Positions 45,627 to 54,035 are shown, counted from the first letter of the stretch. The stretch is 64,000 bases of DNA from an uncultured Aquimarina sp. (GCA_947498775.1 CANMLL010000005.1:186001-250000), one strand, 5' to 3'. Numbers and translations: made by a program. The notes: generated by a model from the sequence alone, not told the origin.

Positions 45627-46899
45627 ACGCAGGGTGGTAATAACGGGATTGGGAGTAGTCGCCCCTAATGGAACAAACGTTTCAAAATTTGAAAACGCCA
45701 TCAGGCATGGTGTAAGTGGCATACGATATGTAGAAAAATTAAATGAACTTAATTTTTCATGTCAAATATCTGGTTATCCGGTATATAATAATAATTACTT
45801 AAACAATTACTTTAATAAAATTCAATTAAGAGGTTTACACGCATCTGGTATAGAGTATGGAGTCATTGCTGGTATTGATGCCTGGAAAAATGCTGGTTTA
45901 TCTTTTAATGATTCTCAATCTCCTTTATGGGAAGCTGGGGTGATTTTTGGTGCCGGAATTTTGGGTGTAGATAAGTTTCGCGAAGCGATTTACAAGGTAG
46001 ACGAGGGAAACGTAAGGCGTTTAGGAAGTAATACAGTACCCCAGACCATGGCTAGTGGTATCAGTGCCTTTTTGGGCGGGATGTTGGGATGTGGTAATAT
46101 AGTGACTACCAATTCTTCGGCTTGTAGCACAGGTACCGAAGCGATTCTAATGGCGTATAATCACATTGCTACAGGAAATGCAGAAGTTATACTGGCCGGT
46201 AGCACAAACGATAGTGGTCCCTATGTATGGGGAGGATTTGATGCCATGCGTATATTGCCTTACAAGTACAATAATAACCCTACCGAAGCTTCTAGACCTA
46301 TGAGTGCTTCTGCAAGTGGTTTTGTACCAGGAAGCGGAGCAGGGGCATTGCTCATAGAAAGTTTGGAAAGCGCTCAAAAACGTGGAGCTAAGATTTATGC
46401 AGAGATTTTAGGGGGGCATGTAAATAGTGGGGGGCAACGCAATGGAGGTAGTATGACTGCTCCTAATAGTGAAGCGGTACAACGATGTATAAGAAAAGCC
46501 GTAAAAAATTCAGGAATACATGCGGATGATATTGATGCTATTAATGGACATTTGACCGCAACTACCAAGGATCCTGTCGAAATACAAAACTGGTGTGAAG
46601 CACTTGGACGTAAAGGAACTGATTTTCCTTATATAAATTCTTTAAAAAGCTTGGTAGGACATTGTCTTGCAGCTTCGGGCAGTATAGAAAGTGTTGCTAC
46701 GGTTTTACAACTAAAAGAAAATTTCATTTTTGGAAATATTAATTGCGAAGACCTGCATCCAGAAATAGCATCCATGGTGCATAGGGATCAAATTCTGACA
46801 AAAACATTGGATTTTTCTCCTAACATTATTGCAAAAGCAAGTTTTGGATTTGGAGATGTAAATGCTTGTGTTATCTTTAAAAAATATAATTCGATTTAA
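45607..46899 (+). CDS. Beta-ketoacyl-ACP synthase, FabF-like
   Basis: A thiolase-fold ketosynthase of 430 residues with the complete Cys-His-His set: Cys173 (NSSACSTGTEAI), His315 (INGHLTATTKDP) and His352 (LKSLVGHCLAASGS), plus Lys347. The N-terminus VVITGLGVVAPNG is typical of FabF and of secondary-metabolism ketosynthases. It elongates ACP-bound acyl chains. No acyltransferase, ketoreductase of the usual kind or chain-length factor is present nearby, so it must borrow malonyl-ACP from primary metabolism. ACP follows after 8 bp. Confidence 0.92.
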   Translation: MKRKVNKRRVVITGLGVVAPNGTNVSKFENAIRHGVSGIRYVEKLNELNFSCQISGYPVYNNNYLNNYFNKIQLRGLHASGIEYGVIAGIDAWKNAGLSFNDSQSPLWEAGVIFGAGILGVDKFREAIYKVDEGNVRRLGSNTVPQTMASGISAFLGGMLGCGNIVTTNSSACSTGTEAILMAYNHIATGNAEVILAGSTNDSGPYVWGGFDAMRILPYKYNNNPTEASRPMSASASGFVPGSGAGALLIESLESAQKRGAKIYAEILGGHVNSGGQRNGGSMTAPNSEAVQRCIRKAVKNSGIHADDIDAINGHLTATTKDPVEIQNWCEALGRKGTDFPYINSLKSLVGHCLAASGSIESVATVLQLKENFIFGNINCEDLHPEIASMVHRDQILTKTLDFSPNIIAKASFGFGDVNACVIFKKYNSI

Positions 46900-46907
46900 A
46901 AACAATT

Positions 46908-47162
46908 ATGGCTAACGAAGAATTGCTTTCAAAATTAAAAACGATAATTGCGCCCTATGTTCAAAATCAGGAAGGACTTAAAAATCTTACAGAGAATACC
47001 GATTTTATAAAAGACCTTGAGATCAATTCGGCAAACTTGGTTGATGTTATACTCGATGTTGAAGACGAGTTTGATATCGAAATCGATAACGAATCCATGG
47101 AGAAAATGTTAACGGTAAAAGCTTCGATAGAAATAATAGAGGCTAAATTGGCTGAAAAATGA
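46908..47162 (+). CDS. Acyl carrier protein
   Basis: 84 residues, acidic, with four-helix ACP composition. The phosphopantetheine-accepting Ser is Ser41 in DLEINSANLVDVIL; the usual DSL is replaced by NSA, a variation often seen in dedicated ACPs of secondary metabolism. It lies between the ketosynthase and the phosphopantetheinyl transferase, whose start overlaps its stop by 4 bp. It is likely to carry the chain made by the FabF-, FabZ- and FabI-like enzymes. Confidence 0.92.
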   Translation: MANEELLSKLKTIIAPYVQNQEGLKNLTENTDFIKDLEINSANLVDVILDVEDEFDIEIDNESMEKMLTVKASIEIIEAKLAEK

Positions 47163-47704
47163 TCGGTAACGATATTGTCGACCTGCAACTTGCCAAAACT
47201 CAAAGTAACTGGCGTAGAAAAGGATGGCTTCAGAAATTATTTACCAAAGAAGAACAACAATATATCTTATCTTCAACGGCACCAGAACTTCAAGTGTGGA
47301 TGTTATGGAGTAGGAAAGAGGCTGCCTACAAAGCACACCAAAGACGATTTTGTCTTCAACCCAGATACATACCTAAGAAGATTGTGTGTAAAGAAGAAAT
47401 TGTAACTATTGAAGAAGCCGTATATCGAACTACTACGCAATGCACCCAACAGTATGTATATAGTGTCGCCAGAGTGATGGATACTCACTATAATTCTGAA
47501 ATATATGATACAGAAATCGATATACAAACAAGATTTCAACAAACTATGTTTAAAAAATCAAAAGAGATATCTTTGATTTCTTTTAAAAAGGATATAAACG
47601 GAATTCCGTTTGTGATGCTAAATGGCGTGCGATCAAAAATTCCATTTTCATTAACTCACCATGGTAGATTTGCTGCTTATGTTATGCAACGCCAGGTACT
47701 ATGA
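47159..47704 (+). CDS. 4'-phosphopantetheinyl transferase
   Basis: The protein starts MIGNDIVDLQLAK, with the Asp of the metal site, and has WMLWSRKEAAYKA, the W-x-KEA signature of the Sfp/AcpS superfamily. FSLTHHGRFAAYVM at the end completes the cofactor pocket. It converts the neighbouring apo-ACP to its holo form, and the 4-bp overlap makes the pairing very likely. Length 181 is nearer to the short PPTases than to full Sfp (about 225). Confidence 0.92.
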   Translation: MIGNDIVDLQLAKTQSNWRRKGWLQKLFTKEEQQYILSSTAPELQVWMLWSRKEAAYKAHQRRFCLQPRYIPKKIVCKEEIVTIEEAVYRTTTQCTQQYVYSVARVMDTHYNSEIYDTEIDIQTRFQQTMFKKSKEISLISFKKDINGIPFVMLNGVRSKIPFSLTHHGRFAAYVMQRQVL

Positions 47705-47713
47705 CTTGTACTA

Positions 47714-47803
47714 GAACTCATCTTGACTACGTTGAAAAAAATGAACAAAATTAGGGTGCGAAATGCAAATTTTGCAGGCAAAAGCAATACTCAAGATGAG
47801 TTC
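47714..47803. repeat. Inverted repeat between convergent genes
   Basis: GAACTCATCTTGA at 47714-47726 and TCAAGATGAGTTC at 47791-47803 are exact reverse complements around a 64-nt spacer, which itself holds TGCAAATTTTGCA. It fills the gap between the PPTase and YceI genes and may serve as a bidirectional terminator or be a small mobile-type repeat. The right arm recurs exactly at 10031-10043. Confidence 0.7.
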
Positions 47804-48385
47804 CTATTTAAGAATTGGAAAGTAAAACTGTATCGCTAGCTTATTTTTTTCACGTTCATCGTGAATAAACACTTCAAAATCACTGGTATAAATTATGGTC
47901 TTACCCAATAACTTATGGTCATTAAGAGAGAACGTAACAATAACCTCTTTTTGGATACCTTTAATGGTTAGGTCGCCAATTACTTTATAAATGTTTGCTT
48001 CAAAAGGAACTACTTGTTTACTTTTGAAAAGTATCTTGGGGTATTTTTTTTTATAGAAAAACTTTTCCCACATAAGATGCCCATCTCTTAAAAAATTATT
48101 GGTATCTAGAGTTTTGACTAGAGCTGTACCAGTAAAAGAAGCATTATCAGGATCTTCTGGGTTAAAAACTATTCTAAAATCAAGTCCGCCGATCGTTCCT
48201 GAAGTTTCATCCTCTACAAAATCAAAAGACACCTTTGATTTTGCGGTATCAATCTCTAAAGTTTTAAAATCATTTATCAATGCATAATCACCTGAATGTG
48301 TAGTGTATCCATCATTTGGAAATGTAGTTTGACCAAATCCATACAGGGTATGTATACAAATAACTACGCTGAAGAAAATTTTCAT
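47804..48385 (-). CDS. YceI-like periplasmic protein
   Basis: The ATG at 48385 is preferred, because it gives the signal peptide MKIFFSVVICIHTLYGFGQ; 13 extra residues would precede it otherwise. The mature part has the YceI lipocalin-like pattern: TLEIDTAKSKVSFDFVEDE, then DPDNASFTGTALVKTLDTNN, LRDGHLMWEKFFYKKKYPKI, FKSKQVVPFEANIYKVIGDL and TIKGIQKEVIVTFSLNDHKL. YceI proteins bind isoprenoid lipids in the periplasm in some bacteria. It converges on the biosynthetic cluster and is probably monocistronic. Confidence 0.8.
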   Translation of the reverse strand: MKIFFSVVICIHTLYGFGQTTFPNDGYTTHSGDYALINDFKTLEIDTAKSKVSFDFVEDETSGTIGGLDFRIVFNPEDPDNASFTGTALVKTLDTNNFLRDGHLMWEKFFYKKKYPKILFKSKQVVPFEANIYKVIGDLTIKGIQKEVIVTFSLNDHKLLGKTIIYTSDFEVFIHDEREKNKLAIQFYFPILK

Positions 48386-48722
48386 AAACACAAGTTTATT
48401 GTTTTTAAAGGTAAAAATTATCAATTACCATTCCAAGGTTTATACGAATTTTAAGAGTATTGGCAGGGAGATTTAACTATAAAAGAATAGGTTTTTACCG
48501 CTTTTCTAATAGTGTGATCTCTTATACTTTTGAGAAGATTTCTAAAGAACACTGCAGCATTATAAGAATTATTTAGGCGCATAAAAGTTTGTAGGATTTT
48601 GGATTACAGAGATCATAAAATAAATATAAAGTCAAAGAAACTAGTGGTTTAAAATTAAAAAAAGTAATAAATTAGGATAGAATAGATAGTTAGCCAGATA
48701 TTTTATCTAAAAATGTTGAGTT
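48386..48722. other. Intergenic stretch
   Basis: About 340 bp upstream of both the YceI gene (-) and the small basic gene (+). It is AT-rich with no long open frame or strong hairpin. Promoters for both genes should lie here, but no good TAnnTTTG box stands out. Confidence 0.5.
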
Positions 48723-48899
48723 ATGAGTAGAAAAGAAAAGCCCGCAAAGAAGAGACGTTTTGCAGATTTCCAGACGAAATATCGGCGGTCATCAAACTTT
48801 GGTTATGGATCCAAAAGAGATCGATTTGCAATTGCCGGTAATGGAGAATTATTTGCTTCAGATAGCTTATCTGAAGAAAAAAATGAAGACAATAAGTAA
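48723..48899 (+). CDS. Small basic protein (58 aa)
   Basis: An ATG frame of 58 codons, too short for most gene finders, reads MSRKEKPAKKRRFADFQTKY and continues RRSSNFGYGSKRDRFAIAGN, ending in an acidic tail EEKNEDNK. The basic N-terminal half and acidic end suggest a nucleic-acid- or ribosome-binding small protein, but no family is recognised. The codon pattern resembles real genes. It lies isolated between the YceI and exporter genes. Confidence 0.45.
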   Translation: MSRKEKPAKKRRFADFQTKYRRSSNFGYGSKRDRFAIAGNGELFASDSLSEEKNEDNK

Positions 48900-48945
48900 T
48901 CAAGATTCATTGTCACTACAAGATGTATAGTATTACCCCTGACCA

Positions 48946-50148
48946 CTAAGTTTTTCTTGCAGCTATTTTTAAGTATGCAAGAATAACCAGAGAAAGTAGT
49001 GCACAAACCAAAAATCCTATAAACAATGGCAGGGTAGTACTTAAAACAAATCTTCCGATATAAGTACTAATTGGAACCGCCATAATTGTAGAAATAAACC
49101 CTGTAATCGCAGCTCCTATTCCTGCAATATGACCTATGGGCTCCATAGCCATAGCACGTAGGTTTCCAAACATAAATCCGATCGCAAAAAATTGCATTCC
49201 GAAGAAAAGCAACAGCACTTCAATGCTTGGGTTCGAACTGTTATAAAACAGTATGATATAAAGCAAAGAAATACAGAAAAAGGCTATGAGGGAAACAGTG
49301 ATTAACTTCTCCATTCCGTATTTAAGAACCAGCGTTCCGTTTAGGAAAATAGCAGACCCAATCGAGATGGCCAGCAATCCAAATATATAAGGGAATTCTT
49401 CTTTTAATTGATATTGTTGCTCGAATATTTGTTGCGAAGTACTAAGATAAACCATAAAAGAACCTACTATAAACCCCATGATAAGGGTGTACCCAACTGT
49501 AGTTTTGTGTTGGATCATCTCCTTTAATCCATTTGTAAATATATGCGGAGTAAATGCTATGCGTTTTGATATGTCTAGTGTCTCAGCTTGTCGTTTCCAG
49601 AACCAAAATGTAACAATAACACTAATGATTAACTGGATATAGAAAATTGCCTGCCAATCGTAGTGATCCAAAACAGATTTACCCAAAGCCGGAGCAATAA
49701 TAGGCACCAAAATAAAAACTACGGTTACAAACGACATGATTCGCGCCATATAATCTCCACTATAGATATCTCGTATCATAGCAATGGCGATAGTTCTTGG
49801 AGCAGAGAGTCCGATCCCTTGTAAAATTCTTCCTAGCACCATGATTAGGATGCTTTCAGCAAAAATACAGATAAAACTGGCGATCGCAAAAACCAAAAAA
49901 CCCATGTAGACAACGGGTTTTCTTCCGGTACTATCTGATACCGGTCCAAAAATTAGTGGTCCAATACCAAGGCCCAAAAAAATCATAGTAATCAGTAGCT
50001 GATTATCTGCAACCTGCTTGGTGCCAATAGTAATACCAATAGTATCTAAGGCAGGTAAAAGAGCATCAATAGCTAATGCTACGATCGACATCAAAGAAGC
50101 CATCAGTGCGATAAACTCAAACTGAGCAAATTTCTTTTTCAACATCAT
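48946..50148 (-). CDS. Bcr/CflA-family drug-resistance transporter (MFS)
   Basis: A 400-residue protein with 12 membrane helices. Markers of the Bcr/CflA branch are the helix 1 Asp region ALAIDALLPALDTIG, GIGPLIFGPVSDSTGRKPVV (motif A), GRILQGIGLSAPRTIAIAMI with DIYSGDYMARIMSFV (motif C region), and LFFGMQFFAIGFMFGNLRAM in the second half. It uses the proton gradient to export small molecules, such as antibiotics or sulphonamide-like compounds; the natural substrate here is unknown. It could export the product of the nearby type III PKS cluster, but this is only suggested by distance. Confidence 0.92.
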   Translation of the reverse strand: MMLKKKFAQFEFIALMASLMSIVALAIDALLPALDTIGITIGTKQVADNQLLITMIFLGLGIGPLIFGPVSDSTGRKPVVYMGFLVFAIASFICIFAESILIMVLGRILQGIGLSAPRTIAIAMIRDIYSGDYMARIMSFVTVVFILVPIIAPALGKSVLDHYDWQAIFYIQLIISVIVTFWFWKRQAETLDISKRIAFTPHIFTNGLKEMIQHKTTVGYTLIMGFIVGSFMVYLSTSQQIFEQQYQLKEEFPYIFGLLAISIGSAIFLNGTLVLKYGMEKLITVSLIAFFCISLLYIILFYNSSNPSIEVLLLFFGMQFFAIGFMFGNLRAMAMEPIGHIAGIGAAITGFISTIMAVPISTYIGRFVLSTTLPLFIGFLVCALLSLVILAYLKIAARKT

Positions 50149-50413
50149 GCAAAAGTACGGTATTTGGTTTTCATTTATTTGATTCTAAATGTTATTCTGA
50201 AGTAAATTCGTATTTTATCATTTCTTGAAACCAATACATGTTCATTGTTTATGTACTTCCTATTTCTAATTCGGCCTGGTCACGCATTAAAAAGCCATAA
50301 ACCACCCGCAATACGCATAATTTTTACTTAGGACAGTAAAGAATGCGTTTAAATTTTGTACATTATGGTATAAAATTTGTTGTATAATTTATTGGATCAT
50401 AACACCTTATCTT

Positions 50414-50989
50414 ATGAAAATTAAAGTTCTTTTTTTAATACTCTGTGGTGCTTGTATAAGTTGTACTGTTTCCAAAAATACAGCAGAGACCACAATACAA
50501 ATGGAAGCGTTGGATCGATTGGTTGTATCAAAAGCTTTTCAGATCGAATCGAATTGGGCAAATCCTTTGGTTACGACTAGTATTACTAGTATTGCCAATA
50601 GTGGATTATTACCTCCTGGAAGTAATGTAAATACTATTAATCTAATAGGAAATAGCAATTATTTGAGAATGTATGGAGATAGTATTTCTATGAATTTACC
50701 ATTTTTTGGAGAACGACGGTTGTCCGGAGGTTATAACAGTACAGAAGTATCCATCGCATATCATGGCAAACCGGATGTCATCGAAATTAAAAAAAATGAT
50801 AAAAAGCAAGTTTATGAAATACAATTTAGTGCCAAAACCGATAGCGACTTTCATGATATATTTATCACATTATCACCAAATTTAGTAAGCAACATCACCA
50901 TAAATAGTAATTATCGAACGACAATAAGCTATAGAGGAAAGGTGTCTAAATTATCTAATGATAACAATAATGCGGTAACCGTACAATAG
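50414..50989 (+). CDS. DUF4251 lipoprotein
   Basis: Signal peptide MKIKVLFLILCGACISC with Cys17 as the lipid-bearing residue. The body shows the DUF4251 pattern: MEALDRLVVSKAFQIESNWA, then NYLRMYGDSISMNLPFFGER, which is the diagnostic central segment, and SGGYNSTEVSIAYHGKP. The family is widespread in Bacteroidota and of unknown function. The protein is probably anchored in the periplasm. The gene is monocistronic, upstream of the Crp/Fnr gene by 114 bp. Confidence 0.85.
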   Translation: MKIKVLFLILCGACISCTVSKNTAETTIQMEALDRLVVSKAFQIESNWANPLVTTSITSIANSGLLPPGSNVNTINLIGNSNYLRMYGDSISMNLPFFGERRLSGGYNSTEVSIAYHGKPDVIEIKKNDKKQVYEIQFSAKTDSDFHDIFITLSPNLVSNITINSNYRTTISYRGKVSKLSNDNNNAVTVQ

Positions 50990-51103
50990 ATGAGATTGAT
51001 TCGTGCAACCTTCATCATAGTACTTGCGATTTTTTTCTTGTAAAAAAGATATAGACTGAACCAATACCCATACAATATCGAACTCAAAAAAAACAATCTT
51101 TAA

Positions 51104-51739
51104 TTGATCTCTAAAGCTCTGGACACCTATTTTCCTAAACTGGCAAAAATGCCAAAATTGAAGGAAGAATTGCTTACTATTTGCAATATACAAACCTTTA
51201 ATGCGGGAACAGTAATTCTTAATGAAGGAGCATATATAAAAGCAATTCCGTTGATTATATCAGGTTTGGTTAAGGTTTTTAAAGCAGAACCTACAAACGG
51301 AAACGAGGTTTTACTATACTATATAAAACCTGGTGAGAGTTGTGTAATGTCGGTAACGACTTTGATACGCAACCAAACCAGTAGGGTAAAAGCTATCGTT
51401 GAAGAACATGCCGAGATCGTTATAATTCCTGCAGATAAAATAATGAATATCGCAAAATCATACCCACAATGGAATGAATTTATTTATGATTTATTCAATC
51501 TTAAATTCGAAGAGTTATTGCATGTGGTAGAAATTTTAACTTTTTCTAAAAAAGAAACACGATTATTCGAATATTTAAAGAAGGAAGCACAACTTAAAAA
51601 CAGCAATATACTACACACCACACATCAACATATTGCCTATGATCTGGGATCCTCAAGAGAAGTTATATCAAGATTATTAAAAAAACTTGAAAACGAAGGT
51701 GTTTTACAGCTAAAACAAGGAATAGTAGAACTCCTGTAA
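51104..51739 (+). CDS. Crp/Fnr-family transcriptional regulator
   Basis: The N-terminal cyclic-nucleotide-binding-like barrel includes FNAGTVILNEGAYIKAIPLI and SGLVKVFKAEPTNGNEVLLY, then YIKPGESCVMS. The C-terminal winged helix has HIAYDLGSSREVISRLLKKL, matching the recognition-helix pattern of the family. Four conserved Cys for an Fe-S cluster are absent, so this is not a true Fnr. A stop codon immediately precedes the TTG at 51104, so translation starts there or at the ATG 14 codons later. A Crp-type palindrome lies 40 bp beyond its stop, upstream of two small membrane genes, which are therefore likely targets. Confidence 0.9.
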   Translation: MISKALDTYFPKLAKMPKLKEELLTICNIQTFNAGTVILNEGAYIKAIPLIISGLVKVFKAEPTNGNEVLLYYIKPGESCVMSVTTLIRNQTSRVKAIVEEHAEIVIIPADKIMNIAKSYPQWNEFIYDLFNLKFEELLHVVEILTFSKKETRLFEYLKKEAQLKNSNILHTTHQHIAYDLGSSREVISRLLKKLENEGVLQLKQGIVELL

Positions 51740-51778
51740 TATCTTCAATAGTCTACTGTTTTCGTTTTTCTACCGTGT

Positions 51779-51794
51779 TGTAACAATTGTCACA
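51779..51794. promoter_or_regulatory. Crp/HcpR-type operator
   Basis: TGTAACAATTGTCACA has 7 of 8 complementary pairs and differs by one base from TGTGA-N6-TCACA. It is centred about 43 bp before the predicted transcription start that follows the -7 box at 51816, the usual activator position. Confidence 0.6.
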
Positions 51795-51815
51795 GCTTTT
51801 TACTGGTTCGTTTGA

Positions 51816-51823
51816 TAGCTTTG
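51816..51823 (+). promoter_or_regulatory. Candidate -7 box (TAGCTTTG)
   Basis: An exact TAnnTTTG match, 29 bp before the small gene at 51853 and 22 bp after the Crp-type palindrome. No TTTG -33 box is present, which is consistent with an activator-dependent promoter. Confidence 0.5.
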
Positions 51824-51852
51824 TGTAATAACAGAGTAGAAGAAGCGGTAGT

Positions 51853-51948
51853 ATGAAATTCAGCAAAATATATAAACTTCTTATAGTTTGTGTTTTATGT
51901 ATAAGCAGTATCACTATCATAGTACAACTCTTTCAATTATTAACTTAA
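51853..51948 (+). CDS. Small single-helix membrane protein (31 aa)
   Basis: An ATG frame of 31 codons, MKFSKIYKLLIVCVLCISSI followed by TIIVQLFQLLT. It has a positively charged start and one hydrophobic helix, as in many stress-linked small proteins. It lies right behind the Crp-type promoter and 12 bp before the DUF2892 gene, so the two would share a transcript. It might instead be a leader peptide. No homologue is recalled. Confidence 0.4.
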   Translation: MKFSKIYKLLIVCVLCISSITIIVQLFQLLT

Positions 51949-51960
51949 AAGTACAAAACC

Positions 51961-52164
51961 ATGAAAAAGAATATGGGTCAATTAGATCGCATAATTAGGT
52001 TTATTGTGGCAATCGTAGTTGGTATATTATTCTATACGGGCACACTTAACGGAACTTTAGCATATATTTTATTAGGGCTATCCGGGATATTTCTCATTAC
52101 AAGTTTTATCAGTTTTTCTCCGCTTTACACTTTGGTGGGGCTTAGCACTTGTAAGGTTAAATAA
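51961..52164 (+). CDS. DUF2892 small membrane protein (YgaP-like)
   Basis: 67 residues with two membrane helices. MKKNMGQLDRIIRFIVAIVV is the classic start of the DUF2892 family (N-x-G-x-x-DR-x-R), and the end SPLYTLVGLSTCKVK is also typical, with the conserved P-Y-LLGI/VGLST-C. In other bacteria the domain is fused to a rhodanese or lies near redox and sulphur genes. A Crp/HcpR-type operator upstream suggests control by the adjacent Crp/Fnr regulator, perhaps in nitrosative or low-oxygen stress. Confidence 0.9.
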   Translation: MKKNMGQLDRIIRFIVAIVVGILFYTGTLNGTLAYILLGLSGIFLITSFISFSPLYTLVGLSTCKVK

Positions 52165-52247
52165 AGATCAATAGATCAGTAATGTACGTAGCCAAAACCT
52201 TCTTAAAATCATAGAATATACATTTTACAACTTAAATATTTACACAA

Positions 52248-53297
52248 ATGAAAAAAACATTTTTAGTACTCATGGGGGCGCTATTTTTGGGCTCTTGTGA
52301 AACCGAAATCAATGAAGTTAATAGTGAAAGTTCTTTAGAAGAAGCTGAAGCTAAATATGGTTATTTTGAAGACAACTATTTTCTTGTAGCAAACAGAGGA
52401 TCCTCGACCTTTACTGTTTTTGATGCCAAAACTACCGATTTTGTTAAAGAAATAACCTTACCTGATAATGCAGCACAGCCAACATATCTTGCGCATAGTA
52501 AGAGAAATAATAGTGTTTATATTGGCGATTTTGCAAATCAAAAAGTAGTGTATTATGATGCAGAAACGTTTGAATTGCAGGGAGAAATTGCGATAGAAGA
52601 AGGAGCATTTCACATGTGGATTAACGAACGTGTAAACCAACTATGGATCAATAATATTGTTTCTAAATCTACATCGGTAATTGATCTAAATAGCAATACG
52701 GTGATCAAAAATATTGGATTACCAACTGCTGAAATACCAGAATTAACTGAAAATGCTGTACAACACGATGTAGTTATCTCTCCAAGTGGTTTTGCAGCAT
52801 ATGTAACCGTATTAGATGGGCCAGATACGAGTTATGTAGTAATGTATAATACACGTACACTGGAATATATAAGACACGAAGTGGTAGGAGGAGACGGACA
52901 TTTATTACCTGTGGGACCACGTTTGTATGTACCTGCACAAAATGCCAATAACATTACGGTGTTTAGTCGTTTTAATTTGACAAAACTTGATGAATTACCG
53001 TTTAATTCTGCACATGGGGTAACTAGTAGTAGACGTTTTGTATTTACTACCGGAATTGCGGACAATAAGATTGGTGTAATTGGAAGATTTAGTAACCGTG
53101 TGATTTCTGAAATTGATACCGAATTTAATACTCCGCATAATTTGGCAGTGAATCGACGGGGAAATATTTTATTCTTAGCACATTCTGGAGGATCAGCTAC
53201 CAAAGTAGTGTTTTATAAAGTACGCAGAAACGGAAGTTTAGAAAAAATATCAGATGTTGATTCTGGCACAAATCCATTTGGAGTTTTGAGTTATTAG
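52248..53297 (+). CDS. YncE-like beta-propeller lipoprotein
   Basis: The signal ends in LFLGSC, so Cys17 is probably lipidated. Six or seven repeats read as blades of a propeller: NYFLVANRGSSTFTVFDAKT, then NSVYIGDFANQKVVYYDAET, LWINNIVSKSTSVIDLNSNT, AAYVTVLDGPDTSYVVMYNT, RLYVPAQNANNITVFSRF and ILFLAHSGGSATKVVFYKVR. A His in the FHMWINE blade and others could bind a metal as in some YncE-type proteins, but this is not clear. It is probably exposed on the cell surface or in the periplasm. The gene ends at a terminator. Confidence 0.8.
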   Translation: MKKTFLVLMGALFLGSCETEINEVNSESSLEEAEAKYGYFEDNYFLVANRGSSTFTVFDAKTTDFVKEITLPDNAAQPTYLAHSKRNNSVYIGDFANQKVVYYDAETFELQGEIAIEEGAFHMWINERVNQLWINNIVSKSTSVIDLNSNTVIKNIGLPTAEIPELTENAVQHDVVISPSGFAAYVTVLDGPDTSYVVMYNTRTLEYIRHEVVGGDGHLLPVGPRLYVPAQNANNITVFSRFNLTKLDELPFNSAHGVTSSRRFVFTTGIADNKIGVIGRFSNRVISEIDTEFNTPHNLAVNRRGNILFLAHSGGSATKVVFYKVRRNGSLEKISDVDSGTNPFGVLSY

Positions 53298-53329
53298 TAA
53301 TTGTTATATAACACAACCGTTAAAACAAA

Positions 53330-53358
53330 GAGCCCATCAAAATATGATGGGTTTTTTT
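53330..53358 (+). terminator. Rho-independent terminator
   Basis: GCCCATCA (53332-53339) pairs with TGATGGGT (53345-53352), with one G-T wobble at the base, and is followed by a T run. It ends the beta-propeller gene and marks the edge of the non-coding repeat region. Confidence 0.85.
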
Positions 53359-53469
53359 ATGGTTGTTATATAAAGAAAGGGGTAAAAATACTCTATTTTA
53401 CATAATATAAATTATAGTACAAATATAATATATGAGTAAAACGGCGAATAGAACTTTTTCTGTTCTATT

Positions 53470-53523
53470 TTACATAGATGCAGATATAGCGCCTTTAGGT
53501 CTATATCGTCAGCATTTATGTAA
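53470..53523. other. Structured hairpin 1 of copy A
   Basis: TTACATA-G-ATGC pairs with GCAT-T-TATGTAA, then GATATA pairs with TATATC, closed by CCT/AGG. A one-base bulge A faces GTCA. The same 1-by-4 loop occurs in copy B, where stem sequences differ. Confidence 0.7.
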
Positions 53524-53894
53524 CAGCCGTTTTACGACCTGAGTATCATTAATATTCGTAAGCTATAATGTAATATTATGTAAAATATCCCAGGATGATT
53601 CTATTTCATAGTGATCGTAGCTACTGGGGTCATCATAATTTCAAAAATCCATTGTTGAAACATTCTGCTCACATTTGTAGCTATAATTTACTCACGGCGA
53701 TAATATTTTATTGGAGTTCATGATGTGCTACGCAGTTGCCGTTATGTAAAATTGCCGCGCCCAACCGCTTTATTGCTTTGTAAATAAAAATGCTTCCAGC
53801 CACATCATCTCGCAGTTTCATAAAATTCATCTACTAGATAAATTTAATTCTCTCGTCTCTACACACAATTTGCCATCGCTTGGCCACACCAAAA

Positions 53895-53914
53895 CCTGTC
53901 TGCCGACAGGCAGG
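53895..53914. repeat. GC-rich palindromic repeat
   Basis: CCTGTCTGCCGACAGGCAGG is a near-palindrome that stands out in AT-rich DNA and recurs exactly at 62249-62268. From memory, very similar strings are scattered between genes in many flavobacteria; not verified here. Confidence 0.75.
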
Positions 53915-54012
53915 AAAGCAAAACTTTTAGGTGCATTATAAATCGCGTATTTGATAAAATATACGTGATAAAAGTTTTTACGCGATTCTCGTGAAGTTGC
54001 CGCATAAGCATA

Positions 54013-54035
54013 AAATTACTCTATCGAGATAATTT
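54013..54035. other. Structured hairpin 3 of copy A
   Basis: AAATTA-CTC-tatc-GAG-A-TAATTT, with GCAT and ATGC forming an outer pair at 54008 and 54044. Copy B (62362-62393) keeps a hairpin here with different arms. Confidence 0.6.
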
